This document shows, one piece after another, positions 34,887 through 47,561 of a stretch of DNA of 64,000 nucleotides. Origin of the DNA: Luzula sylvatica. Its lineage: Eukaryota > Streptophyta > Magnoliopsida > Poales > Juncaceae. The notes beneath the pieces were generated by a model. It searched no databases, was not told where the DNA came from, and saw only the letters and a program-made list of their open reading frames with translations. The stretch is taken from NCBI GenBank assembly GCA_946800325.1, contig OX326961.1, forward strand, positions 48,571,415 through 48,635,414, read 5' to 3'. A program made the translations under genes and the position numbers. Every line of letters starts with the position of its first letter. The first letter of the stretch is position 1.

Positions 34887-35600
34887 ATTTCTCTCTCTCC
34901 CTCTAGGATTGAGCATTTGTTTTGCCTCTCCCATTATTTTTTGTTGAAAGGTACATTCATATATTTCTCTAAATTTTGATTTGTTGAAACTTAATTTGCA
35001 GTCAGTAATACATGTTAATTTATGATTATATCAAGATTTTGCATTTTCACGATAGATTCAATGCACAATGCTAGTTTGTCCTTCTAGGATGGTTAGGGAA
35101 CAAATTAATGCACTGAACTGCAAACATACTAGGAAGATTGGTGTCGAGGATTACTTTGGATGTGATAGCTTGAAGCTCGGCTCGTTGTGATGGACCCAAT
35201 CTGATAATTTTCTTAAATGAAAACATATTAGTTATTCAAGTATAAAGTAAGATTCCTGGACTTGTTATACACTGATATCGTTAGTGCAAATAGGAATCTG
35301 TGAAGTCTTTGGAGAAGAAGATAATCGTTTAATTGTGGGAGAAGAAGAGAAATCCCTGATGCTTACTAGGACGTGCAATAAAAGAAACATACATACTTGT
35401 TACGTTGCAAACAAGGCAATAAATAAAATCAGACGCTTTTTTGGCATGTCAATGATTCAAGCAATATACATCAGTCCCAAATCTCGGGCAGGGAAATCAA
35501 GAGGTTGTAAAATTTAGATTTTGAAATAAATATCAACAACCCATCAAATCTTGATCGATAACTCATAATCGGACTCAAAATAAGATTTCAACGGAACCGT
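34887..35600. other. No gene recognised
   Basis: AT-rich sequence. A 77-codon frame at 35284-35517 has no recognised family. Confidence 0.45.
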
Positions 35601-35601
35601 C

Positions 35602-35604
<3 letters not shown>

Positions 35605-35647
<43 letters not shown>

Positions 35648-35904
35648 GGACTTCTATCATACACCATTTTCCTTACCATACACCCATTTTCAAGGGTATT
35701 TGAAGTAATTATCCATTTATGAATATTTAAGGTAAAATCTCAAATATATTTATCAATTAATGTTTGACTAAATTGGAATTTTTTGTTGTTCATTTAAACA
35801 AAAATGTCCATAAAAGATAAATTTTATGATACACCCTTTTACAAATATAATTAATTGCTAAAATACCCAAAATACCCTTGTAAAATGGTGTATGATAGAA
35901 TTCC

Positions 35905-35963
<59 letters not shown>
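35605..35963. mobile_element. MULE-type MITE (35646-35906, 261 bp) inserted in (TA)n
   Basis: The ends GGGGACTTCTATCATACACC and GTGTATGATAGAATTCCCC match the MITE at 22490-22750, and the length is identical (261 bp). It is in the opposite orientation. It is embedded in (TA)n runs at 35605-35645 and 35907-35963, so the target duplication cannot be separated from the microsatellite. Confidence 0.88.
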
Positions 35964-35964
<1 letters not shown>

Positions 35965-35967
<3 letters not shown>

Positions 35968-36196
35968 GATGGCTAAGATACTTAATTAAGTATCATGAGT
36001 TTGGTACTTAGGATTTTTGGACCATTGGATTTGCTTTGAGATTTATCCATTTAATGATTAGCATAAACAGATATGTCAATCATTAATTATGAGTATATAT
36101 ATATAGCATTAAAAACACAAATCTCAAAACAAATTAAATGGTCAAAAAATCATAAGTATCTAATAGATGATACTTAATTGAGTATCTTAGCCATCA

Positions 36197-36233
<37 letters not shown>
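35965..36233. mobile_element. Second MITE in the (TA)n tract
   Basis: GATGGCTAAGATACTTAATT at the left is mirrored by AATTGAGTATCTTAGCCATC at the right end (36176-36195). The element is about 235 bp and is followed by another (TA)n run to 36233. A related left end starts at 36236 (ACTAACCTACTTAATTAAGT). Confidence 0.75.
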
Positions 36234-36237
<4 letters not shown>

Positions 36238-36690
36238 GATACTAACCTACTTAATTAAGTACCAAAAATTTGATACTTAATGCTTTTTAACCACTAAATT
36301 TTCATCGAAATTTGTGTTTTTTCATGATGATTATGAAATTTTGTGCACATCATTAAATACATAAATCTAAATACAAATTTAATGGTTAAAAGACATAAAG
36401 CATCTTATTTTGATATTTTTAAATTAAGAGATACTATTTTAATGATATTATTCTAAATTAAGAGATACTATACAAGTTAAAACATATTATTGAATACAAA
36501 ATAATTTTTAATTTTTTTTTTAAATTTACATTTTTTTACAAGGACCATTGAAATGCACATATTTCGATACAAATATAATAGTAAAATTTCTGAATACGAA
36601 CCACATACTTATTTTATTTCAATGCAAATGTAATAGTGAAAATTCCTAAATACCTAACCACATACTTATTTTATGGAAAATTATACCGTG
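36234..36690. other. Degenerate MITE-like sequence, no gene
   Basis: Repeated ATACTTATTTTATT and AAGAGATACTA motifs are related to the neighbouring MITE. Positions about 36690-36747 are poly(C) followed by (CA)n. Confidence 0.5.
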
Positions 36691-36713
36691 CCCCCCCCCC
36701 CCCCCCACCCACC

Positions 36714-36747
<34 letters not shown>

Positions 36748-36750
<3 letters not shown>

Positions 36751-37731
36751 GTGATTGAATCAGCAAGGTCATCATCAATGGGGCTCCTTTCCATCTCCAC
36801 TTTGCACACAAATTTTAATTCCATAATTAATTATTTCAATTAACAATTAATTCAAAACATTATTAATTGAGTGGAGGATTTTTGAGAAATGGAAAGGACC
36901 CCCATTGATGATGACCTCACGATTATTCAATCACCATGAACGGGGAAAATGGGGGGGGGGGACCATATATGCCCTCTTATTTTATTTGAGCATCTTGGCC
37001 TCTATACTTATTTTATTCTTTAAAAGACATGAATATGTTATTCGAGTATCTTAGCCTCGATACTTATTTTATTTATCTTAACTCAATACTTTTATTTTTG
37101 AAAAGACAAAAATATTTCCATTAAAGTAGAAATTATAAATAAATGCATGTAATATATCACTAGTATTATCCGGTAAATTGCACGTGTATTCTAGCATAAA
37201 CTGAAATTCGAAAACCATTCTGGTTAAAAAGACACACACACACATGGTGATTGAATCAGCAAGGTCATCATCAATGGGGCTCCTTTCCATCTCCACTTTG
37301 CACACAAATTTTAATTCCATAATTAATTATTTCAATTAACAATTAATTCAAAACATTATTAATTGAGTGGAGAATTTTTGAGAAATGGAAAGGAACCCCA
37401 TTGATGATGACCTCACGGTTATTCAATCACCATGAACGGGAAAATGGGGGGGGGGGGGGGGGGACCATATATGCCCTCTTATTTTATTTGAGCATCTTGG
37501 CCTCTATACTTATTTTATTCTTTAAAAGACATGAATATGTTATTCGAGTATCTTAGCCTCGATACTTATTTTATTTATCTTAACTCAATACTTTTATTTT
37601 TGAAAAGACAAAAATATTTCCATTAAAGTAGAAATTATAAATAAATGCATGTAATATATCACTAGTATTATCCGGTAAATTGCATGTGTATTCTAGCATA
37701 AACTGAAATTCGAAAACCATTCTGGTTAAAA
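36748..37731 (+). repeat. Tandem duplication, unit 496 bp, each with a foldback
   Basis: ATGGTGATTGAATCAGCAAGG starts at 36748 and at 37244, and the two units are nearly identical to GAAAACCATTCTGGTTAAAA. The junction lies in a (CA)n run, suggesting slippage or unequal exchange there. Each unit contains an inverted repeat: GGTCATCATCAATGGGGCTC against CCCATTGATGATGACCTCAC, with arms of about 48 bp. It is followed by a poly(G) run that differs in length between units. Confidence 0.92.
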
Positions 37732-38039
37732 AATATTTTATTAATTCATTATGCCCAAAAACTAAGTACATAATAATACAAGACTGATCAGTCTAAATGA
37801 TACATGATTTACCAATAAAACAAACAAACAAACAGAAACGTTCTTCAACAATAGTCTAGGATTTCGTTAAAGCAGAGAGGAAATTGACATCAGAAACGTC
37901 ACCAACTTCATACCTGCAAATACGATTACTAACAAATGGTAATAATAATACAATACTCTGATAAATTTCCAACGAAAATCTAAAAGACATAATAGCAATA
38001 TAAATTAACAAAAGTTTATTTTTTCTTTGTTTAGAGAGA
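37732..38039. other. MIR159 downstream flank
   Basis: No repeat is recognised. It probably belongs to the primary transcript of MIR159 (minus strand) or to its 3' flank. Confidence 0.4.
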
Positions 38040-38222
38040 GAGAGGAGCTCCCTTCAATCCAAGCACAAGAAGAAGAATGGTAACTAAGTGAAGCTCCAAG
38101 CGCATGCATACCCAATATGTACATATCTATTGCATATGAACACAAAGAGGCATCCATGAACGAGCAGCTATTTTCATCCAAACTTCCCATCGTGTATTGG
38201 ATCAAAGGGAGCTCCACTTTTA
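38036..38222 (-). ncRNA. MIR159: MIR159 microRNA precursor
   Basis: The mature miR159 lies at 38043-38063 on the minus strand; its core TTGGATTGAAGGGAGCTCC is the conserved family sequence, and the 21-mer starts with C. The 5' arm, 38215-38195, reads GGAGCTCCCTTTGATCCAAT and pairs with it over 19 positions, including two G-U pairs. The arms are about 130 nt apart, giving the long foldback of about 185 nt that is typical of MIR159, with the mature strand on the 3' arm. By established knowledge miR159 directs cleavage of GAMYB-type MYB mRNAs and acts in anther and vegetative development. A 70-codon frame through the hairpin is not taken as protein. No close gene neighbour is seen. Confidence 0.93.
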
Positions 38223-38324
38223 CCTATTAATCAATGACGTTGAACAAGCAAAGATAAAAGAACAATGTCGAGATGTATAGAGAAGAAAGATTTGGGGTGA
38301 GGAAATCTCTGGGGTGGTAAGGAG

Positions 38325-38332
38325 TTTATATA
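38325..38332 (-). promoter_or_regulatory. TATA box of the MIR159 primary transcript
   Basis: The minus strand reads CTATCTATATAAACTCC about 110 bp upstream of the hairpin. Transcription should start near 38295-38300. The placement is inferred from the motif and distance only. Confidence 0.6.
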
Positions 38333-38709
38333 GATAGATTGGATGAATATGGACCGTCCGATCAAGGGTTCAGATTTATCTGTTATTGTTATAAGATTTA
38401 CATGCGCAGCCACAAGTACTTTGGAAAATTAGGGTAGTCTTTTTTAGGGTTTCGTATGGTATTAATTATATAGTAAGTACTGAGTACGATAATTTTATGT
38501 CGAGGTCCAACATGACCATTCAATATTGACATATTGTTTTTTACGTGTGGAATTTCAATAAAATTTCTTGTACGGTGTAATTATTTTTTTCTGTCAATAA
38601 CCCTACCTAATATCTATTATAAAAAAGTGTACTTGGTATTTTTGTTATTTATTTTCAAAATATATCGTGATTATTTACGCGAATACTTAAATGTAGAAGT
38701 ATCATGAAA

Positions 38710-39165
38710 ATACGGGTATATGCTACGGATACGGATGTGATCCCTATTCGGTGTATAAGATACGTCACATGATGTATTCGAATATTTTTGTTTTTATTTT
38801 TTTTCGGATCCGACGAGATATCACATGATACGACTGTGATATTCCACTTAAGATACTTCGGTCATTTATTCCTTTTGATATCCAAAGATCAAAATAGAAA
38901 TTGAATATGTTGGCCCATAATATTTTGAAAAAAACTATATAAAGTATTTAGAGGATATTTTTAGATTAGTTATATGATACTTGTAAAGTAAGTTTAAGTA
39001 TTTTTATGATATTTTTATTGTTTGCTTGATTTTATTTATTATCATAATATTTAATTGAAAAATAATAATTATTTATTATTTATTATTCATATATAATATA
39101 AATATATCAAAACATTCGTATCTGTATCGCCGTATTCGTATCCGTGTAATACATTATTGTGGACA
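38710..39165. mobile_element. Degenerate hAT-like MITE with GGATACG repeats
   Basis: The left part has GCTACGGATACGGATGTGAT, and the right part has CGTATTCGTATCCGTGTAAT. The structure matches the element at 25605-26062, but the ends are too worn to read a target duplication. Confidence 0.5.
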
Positions 39166-39217
39166 TCAAAAACTCACAAAAAATATGCAACTATATATGT
39201 GTTTATGTTGAATATAA

Positions 39218-39872
39218 AAAAATTCGTGTATGAAAATAAATAATTAATTAGAAAAACTCCAAAAAAAAAATTGTGTATACATGCTTTCTATATATTGTTT
39301 TATATATGGAAAAAAAAATGAACAGTACACACGTTATTTACGTCTATAACATTTTCGAACTCTCAAGCTCTTTGCATCAGTTTAGGACTCTGAGAGTCCT
39401 AAAGTTTATCCCCTAATAACTTTACTTAACCTTATTTAATTAAGTTAGTTAGTTTATTATATAAATTTTAGATTTATATTTACCATCAATGATTGGAGAA
39501 TGGAGAGAAAAAACCGAACTCTCGGAGTCCGAAAATATTTCTTGTTTTCGAATCTCTTGAATTGGCATGCTGGTTTGTCATTGCAATGAACATGAAATAA
39601 CATCAAATAAGATGTACTTTTGTGAACATGAAATAAGGACTTGATACATAAAACATATAATTTTGCTTGATATATATTTTTCTAATATTTTCTCGAAATA
39701 TATTTTTTAAATTTGCATAATATATTTTTTAAACACACTTAAACATTTTTTTCCTCCATCTTTTTCCCTTTTCTGAATAAAAAAAATCCGTATATGAAAA
39801 TAAATAAATAAATAGAAAAGCTCCAGAAAAAGAATGTGTATACATGCTTTTTGTATATTGTTTTATATATTA
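39218..39872 (+). repeat. Direct repeat, about 90-bp copies 560 bp apart
   Basis: The segment around TGTGTATACATGCTTTCTAT at 39218-39309 recurs at about 39780-39870 (TGTGTATACATGCTTTTTGT). The repeats may mark the ends of an old insertion or an LTR-like pair. Nothing coding lies between them. Confidence 0.6.
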
Positions 39873-40575
39873 TGTTAAAAGTGCATTGCCATTCGCCGAG
39901 ATAGGTATTATTTATCAAGATAATATAATTTCAATATGCATTTCATTTTTTCATCAAAACGCAATTTATTTGTTTTGAATGAAGCACGGTGCTAGGGTCA
40001 TTTTGAGCTTCGCCCTCAATTGCATTTCATTAAATTATTGACATTCGAGATACACATTTATTTTGTATTTATTTTTTTTAAAGCAAATCTGAAGTGAATT
40101 TTAATTGTCGCACAATTTTTTTGTAACAAACATTTGTTTAAAAATGGTAGATTTTATTAAGAATATCTTGATAATTTAAATTCATTTTTAGGAGATTCCC
40201 AGTATTTTCGTCTAATTTCATTGCTCTTGATGGTTTCCTCACGTAAAATCATGCAATTATTTTTTTCTAGATATCAAAGGTAACTAGCATTTTTACAGAT
40301 TTTTGCAAATTTGTGGACACCCTAATATGGAAAAGATCTACAGAAAGCAGGTCTTCGTTGTTCAAATTAGAAATTTGTATTCGAAATATCCAGGAAGGTG
40401 AAACGTATAATTGGTATTTGAGGTAGGTACTAATTCTCATTAATTGACTGAAACCTCATTGAATTTATTACCATTTACTTATCAACATTAAATGCAAACA
40501 TTTTGGGCAGTGAGCCAGGTATCCAGTTCTCTAGAATCCACTTTTGGGGTTTGTTCCCAAGAATCTTTTTGTATT
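39873..40575. other. No gene recognised
   Basis: AT-rich sequence without a readable gene, repeat or RNA. Confidence 0.45.
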
Positions 40576-40584
40576 TTATTTATT

Positions 40585-41626
40585 GGGAAATGTACATATA
40601 ACCCCCTAACTTTTCTTGAATTTACAAACAACCCCCTAACTTTTGAGAAACTCCAAAATACCCCCTACATACAAAGTTTTCTTTCAATTACCCAACTATA
40701 GGAGTATTTCATGGTATTGAAATTTTTTTGGACCAAATACCCTTTCATTTTTCATCTTTAAATTTAATAAACATATTTTTGTATTATTTTATTAATTTAA
40801 AATCACTATAAATATTTTTTAACATATACTAATTTAATAAAACTATGTGTCATAAATTTTAATCTTTTATTTATTATATATTTTATCATAGAAAACTAAA
40901 ATTAAATAAAAATATGATATAAAACATTCCTGAAAATATCTTGACAAATTAATATTATTCTAGTATTTAATTTTAATGTTAAATAGTTATTAATAAAAAT
41001 AGTTAGTGAATAGTTTTTCTTGTCAAATTAACAATGAATGAATGAGAATTAAAATTAGGACCAAAATAATATTGCCACTAATTGTTAATTTTGTAATAAC
41101 TATTTTCAGTAACTATTTAACATTAAAATTAAATTATTAATTTTGTAATATTGCCGTTAATTGTTAATATTGCCAAATTAACAATGAATGAATGAGAAAA
41201 ACTATTCAGTAACTATTTTTATTAATAACTATTTAACATTAAAATTAAATACTAGAATAATATTAATTTGTCAAGATATTTTCAGGAATATTTTTATTTA
41301 ATTTTAGTTTTCTATGATAAAATATATAATAAATAAAAGATTAAAATTATGTATATGACATGTATTTTTTTTTAAATTTGTATATATTAAAAAATATTTA
41401 TAGTGATTTTAAATTAATAAAATAATACAAAAATATATTTATTAAATTTAAAGATGAAAAATTGAAGGGTATTTTGGTCCAAAAAAATTTCAATATCATG
41501 AAATATTCCTATAGGGGGGTAATTGAAAAGAAAACTTTGTAGGTAGGAGATTTTTTGGAGTTTCGCAAAAGTTAGGGATTTTTTTATAAATTCAAGAAAA
41601 GTTAAGGGGTTATATGTAAATTTCCC
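40585..41626. mobile_element. MULE-type foldback element, 1042 bp, hairpin-forming
   Basis: The ends GGGAAATGTACATATAACCC and, on the other strand, GGGAAATTTACATATAACCC begin arms that pair for roughly 400 bp or more each. A perfect 9-bp target duplication, TTATTTATT, lies at 40576-40584 and 41627-41635. The centre (41000-41200) is itself internally repeated and inverted. It has no coding capacity. A transcript would fold into a long double-stranded RNA. Confidence 0.92.
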
Positions 41627-41639
41627 TTATTTATTTGGG

Positions 41640-42455
41640 GTTTATATTGTTACTGAATATTACAAATACATAATACAAATATATAATATTTCTTGAAAAA
41701 ATATTTAGTAGTATCTAAAAAAGATATGCATGCATTTGTTTATCCTTATATTTTTTTTTATGTAATCACTGGATTGATTTGCTACTAATTCTAGTGATAT
41801 ACTTCTTCTATTTCTAACCCAGCATCTTTGCTAGTAGCAGCAAAAAAAAAAAACACGAATATTTATTAGGATGATATACACCGTACAATTAGATAATTAT
41901 TTTTATTTTCATCTTTTTATAAGAAGCCCAAGAAAAGGAATTCAATCATTTTGTTTTGCACGAAGTGCTCAGGGAATAAGAGATTGATGTAGATTGCCAA
42001 TTTGATTATTTTTTTTGCGTTAGGTGTTTCGTTAAGTTTTCAATATTATATTTTCGGTATTTTTTTCAATAATTCCATACATTGTCCGAATATTATCAAA
42101 ATCGCCTTCACTTTCAAGATTCTTTGTAAACAAAACTTTTTTTTTTTTACTCCCATATGAGATTTTGAACTTGAGCAAATATTTCAATTTTTTTTATGAA
42201 TTAATACAAAAAAACCATCATTTAGGGATCGTGTCATTTTTCCATGTGACGGGATTTGAGAATAACTCAATGATTAAACATGACTAATCACAATCAAATC
42301 TATAATTAAATATTTAATTAATCTGAAAATGGTGGTGCGTATTAAAAAAAAGGGGAAATTTCGGATGTGTCCCTCCTAAACCTCAAAATAACATATTTAT
42401 CCCTTGAAAATTCCGAATATCAAAATTATCCTTGAAAACTTAAATTTATATCATA
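41640..42455. other. No gene recognised
   Basis: AT-rich. Around 42357-42440 there is sequence resembling a MITE end also seen near 18190 (repeated TTATCC-TTGAAAA segments). Confidence 0.45.
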
Positions 42456-42600
42456 CTAGCGCTATGCCCGCGCAATTGCGCGGGCTTGTTTTTTTTTTTC
42501 GGAGTTTTGCATTTTTGTTGTGTTGCAGCTTTATTTAATTTGCAGTGTGTATTTGTGCGCATATGTTGCAAAAATTATTTTGAGTGACAACAAAGAAGAG
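42456..42600 (-). mobile_element. Helitron 3' terminus (element extends to higher coordinates)
   Basis: On the minus strand a perfect 18-bp palindrome, CCCGCGCAATTGCGCGGG (42467-42484), is followed by CATAGCG and the terminal CTAG at 42459-42456, with T next. This is the standard Helitron 3' structure. The 5' TC end lies at higher coordinates and was not found, so only the terminus is annotated. Confidence 0.75.
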
Positions 42601-43435
42601 ATATTACGCAGAGTAGTGCGGCCCCCCTCCTCAAAGATCGAGGAATTGCGCGAGACTTCATAAAATCGAAGAATTTACATGACTAACATATAACCAAATT
42701 TTTAGATTCTGAAAATCATATTTGCATTGATTATTCATTATTTGCATTGCTTGTAAATACAAAAATGTTTGGGCAAACACAAATCAAGTTTCAAAAGCTA
42801 TTATTTAAATGAAATTATGAAGGAAGACACGATTTATTTCCAATCTAAATAACTCTATGGTATGTGTTCATTGCATGCATGATATGAACGAAATAATTGA
42901 TATGTAAAAACGAAATACATAATATATGAGTATTTCACAATAAAACAACACATAATGATGTACATTAGAAAAGAACAAACAATTTCATTTGGACATAAAA
43001 TATGTACGGTCAGTACGTTTGCCTCATGATTTTATAAATTTGATTTTATAAATTTTAGAGGAAGAACCGTTTGAATTGTTTCAGAGCTGATTTTTTCGAA
43101 CAATTCAAACGATTATTCTTTTAAAATTAGTTTATTCTTTTATACATCATCGGCAAAGTGAACGAAATAAACAAAGTTGTTGTCGTAAAAATTATTGAGA
43201 ACGAAAGCTTGAATCATGCAAATCTTAAATTGTCATGTATGTTGTGTATATCCAAATAATGTCATTTTTTGAATCATATAAAATCGTGTACATCCAAATC
43301 ACGTCATTCAATTGGAATGTTTGTTTCTTGCAATACTATTTAGCCTCGTAAATTTTATTTAATACGTAATTGGAAAAATGCTTCTATGCTTGCAATGTTT
43401 GAGTTACCAATCATTGGTCATTCAATTAATCATGA
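42600..43435. other. No gene recognised; possible Helitron body
   Basis: No helicase or Rep motif is seen. The imperfect repeated segment CAATTCAAACGATT occurs at about 43105 and again at 43975. Confidence 0.4.
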
Positions 43436-44420
43436 ATAATTATTCTTATTCGTATTTGTATTGGTATTTCGTATTTGCATATGAGTTTCGTATTTCTGTT
43501 ACGTATTTCTGCTTGTAATTGACATTTGTATTCATATTTCGTTTCGGTATTTTCATTTTCACTTGTAGTCGTATTTTCTATTTGTATTTTTATTTCATAT
43601 TATCGATTTGTATTGGTATTGTTGGTATTTGTTTTTCGTTTTCGTTTTCGTATTCGTATTCGTGTTTCTATTCTTATTTCTATGCATATTCGTGTTTCGT
43701 ATTTTGTATTTCGTTATTCGTATTTCATTTTTCGTTGGTCGTAATTTGTAAATTGTAATTCATTATCATATTCGTATTCATAATGGTGTTCGTATCCGTA
43801 TTTGTATTCGTGTCATGTATTCGTATTGATATTATGTATTTGCATATGTACTCATATTGCATATTTTATTTGGACATAAAACATGTGCAAATAGTACATT
43901 TGCCTCAGTAAATCATGATTTTTAAATATTTTAAAGTAACAACGGTGAATTATTCTAGAGCCAGTTCTCTTGAACAATTCAAACGATTCTTGATTTAATT
44001 TTTTTTTATTCTTGAACACATCATCGGCAAATTTATGTATTTATATTTCGTAGTTTGTGTGAAGATTGGTACCGGGATTGGTACCGGGATTGGTATTTGG
44101 GTTATGTTTTTTTTGTATTTGTATTTAGTATTTGTATTGGTATTTCATATTTGTATATCTATTTCATGTTTTTCATACTTATATTTTCTGTTGGTCTTTT
44201 CGCTGTGTTCGTATTTGCAACTAATGGTATTTGTTTTATGTTTTTGTTTTTATATTTGTATTGTTATTTTATATTTGTGTATGAATTTCATATTTGTCTT
44301 CCGTGCCTATATTTTGTATTGGCATTTTTATTGTGTTTGTATTTGCATTTTCATTTGTATGTGTTTTCCGATTGATTCACATTACACTTTTTTATTGCTT
44401 TGTTGTCTTTGTTTAGTATG
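43436..44420 (+). repeat. Low-complexity TATTCGTATTTGTATT-type repeat
   Basis: Degenerate TATTTGTATT/CGTATTTC units fill most of the region and create several long Phe/Tyr/Cys-rich open frames that are not proteins. A unit of about 80-90 bp containing CAATTCAAACGATTCTTG lies at 43960-44030. Confidence 0.8.
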
Positions 44421-46199
<1,779 letters not shown>

Positions 46200-46200
<1 letters not shown>

Positions 46201-46385
46201 TTTGCAAGCATAACCCTGGAAAAATGAAAAATCATGCAAGATATCCATCAACAGCAGGAAACGCGAAATACAACATTCTTGTCTGAATGTAAATTGGTAA
46301 TTTACCATGGCCGAAATGTAAAATGATACCGATAACTAAAAGTTCTCCGCCATCGAATCCGAGTGCTTTAACTTGTGTTAATACA
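46200..46385 (-). other. Possible exon of an unrecognised gene
   Basis: On the minus strand, after CAG at about 46385, a frame reads GVLTQVKALGFDGGELLVIG and continues IILHFGHGK before a stop near 46230. The composition and the flanking AG are exon-like, but I do not recognise the family. Confidence 0.25.
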
Positions 46386-46719
46386 CCTGAAAAATAAAAT
46401 GAAATAAAATATTTCGATCAAACTTTAAATAATAAAAATATAACAATGTCCATTTTTGATATAGTTGAAGAAGTTAAATCTCGATACGTATGAGAACATG
46501 ACCATAACGCACCCCAATTATTGTGCTCACTATTGCAGAAATTGAAGTGCGAAAAAAATAAGAATAAAATATAACAAATAAAATGATTATATTATATAAT
46601 ATTCCATACCTAATAATTCGTTGAGGTTCAAGTGGAGCTAAGAATTATCTCCCGCGGAGTTAAGATCGACAACTCACCTTTTTTCGAAAATGTACGGAAA
46701 AATCCCCGTGGCTGAGATC

Positions 46720-47230
46720 GTGGTGTTCGTGCAGCGCCTGCCCTGCCTCACGCCGCTATCAGCCACACCTTGACTGCCTCGTGCCACAATCGACAATGCA
46801 TCACTCCAAGCACCTCGGCTCGACCTGTTGTGGTGTTCGTGGAGCGGCTGCCCTGCCTCGCGCCTGAACCGCCTTGTGCTACTACCAACAACGTGTCACT
46901 CGAAATACTTCGACTCGACAACGCCTGAACCGCCTTGTGCCGAGTCTGGCTCATGTCTGGACCACCTCACGTCACTATCAACGATGTGTCAACCTCGACT
47001 CGACAGTGCCTGTTCCGCCTTGCACCGCTATCGGTCCGCGCCGAGACTCCCTCGTGCCTGGACCGCCTCACGTCACTATCAACGACGTGTCACTTGAAAT
47101 ATCTCGACCCAACAACGCCTGTTCCGCCTCGCACCGCCATCGGTCCGTGCCAGGACTGCCTCGCGTCTGTACCACCTTACCTACCATCCACGACGTGTTC
47201 CTCGAAACACTCAGCTCGGCCTGTTTCGTT
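46720..47230. repeat. GC-rich degenerate tandem repeat (unit about 110-140 bp)
   Basis: Repeated blocks include CACGTCACTATCAACGA (46961, 47069), GCCTGTTCCGCCT (47008, 47117) and ATCGGTCCG (47029, 47140). GC content is far above the flanks and CpG is retained. Open frames exist in several frames because of the composition. The unit is imperfect. Confidence 0.75.
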
Positions 47231-47339
47231 GCAAATAAAGAAGCGGAAAATTGTTTATATAAATACTACCAATATTTCATTACTTCTGAAAGAAGCAAAA
47301 CTTAATCGACAAAAAAAGGACCTATAACAAACACAACAA

Positions 47340-47500
47340 ACAAAGAGGCAAAAACTTGATTTACTTCTGAAATACCCAATTTGCGCTCGAAAATCCTGCA
47401 TAACAGATAGACATGTATCTTACTCGCACCGATAAGAGCCAATGATTCGAGAATTGCTTTATGTAGCGCCTTCGAGCTCATTCCTTCATTCACTGCCACG
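47340..47500 (-). other. Possible exon of an unrecognised gene
   Basis: On the minus strand, after GTGGCAG, a frame reads NEGMSSKALHKAILESLALI and GASKIHVYLLCRIFERKLGI. It looks like real coding sequence with an acceptor site before it. It is not recognised, and it lies between the GC-rich repeat and a retrotransposon LTR. Confidence 0.3.
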
Positions 47501-47561
47501 AAATAAAAAATTATAAAAATTAGTTCAATATTTAATTCAAAAATTAATAGAGATAGGAGGA

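Noticed and set aside
38005..38217. 70-codon minus-strand open frame
   Set aside because: It coincides with the MIR159 hairpin; the sequence is explained by the miRNA arms, and no protein similarity is seen.
46748..47327. Several overlapping frames of 68-143 codons
   Set aside because: They arise from GC-rich repeat composition in both strands and have no consistent frame or domain.
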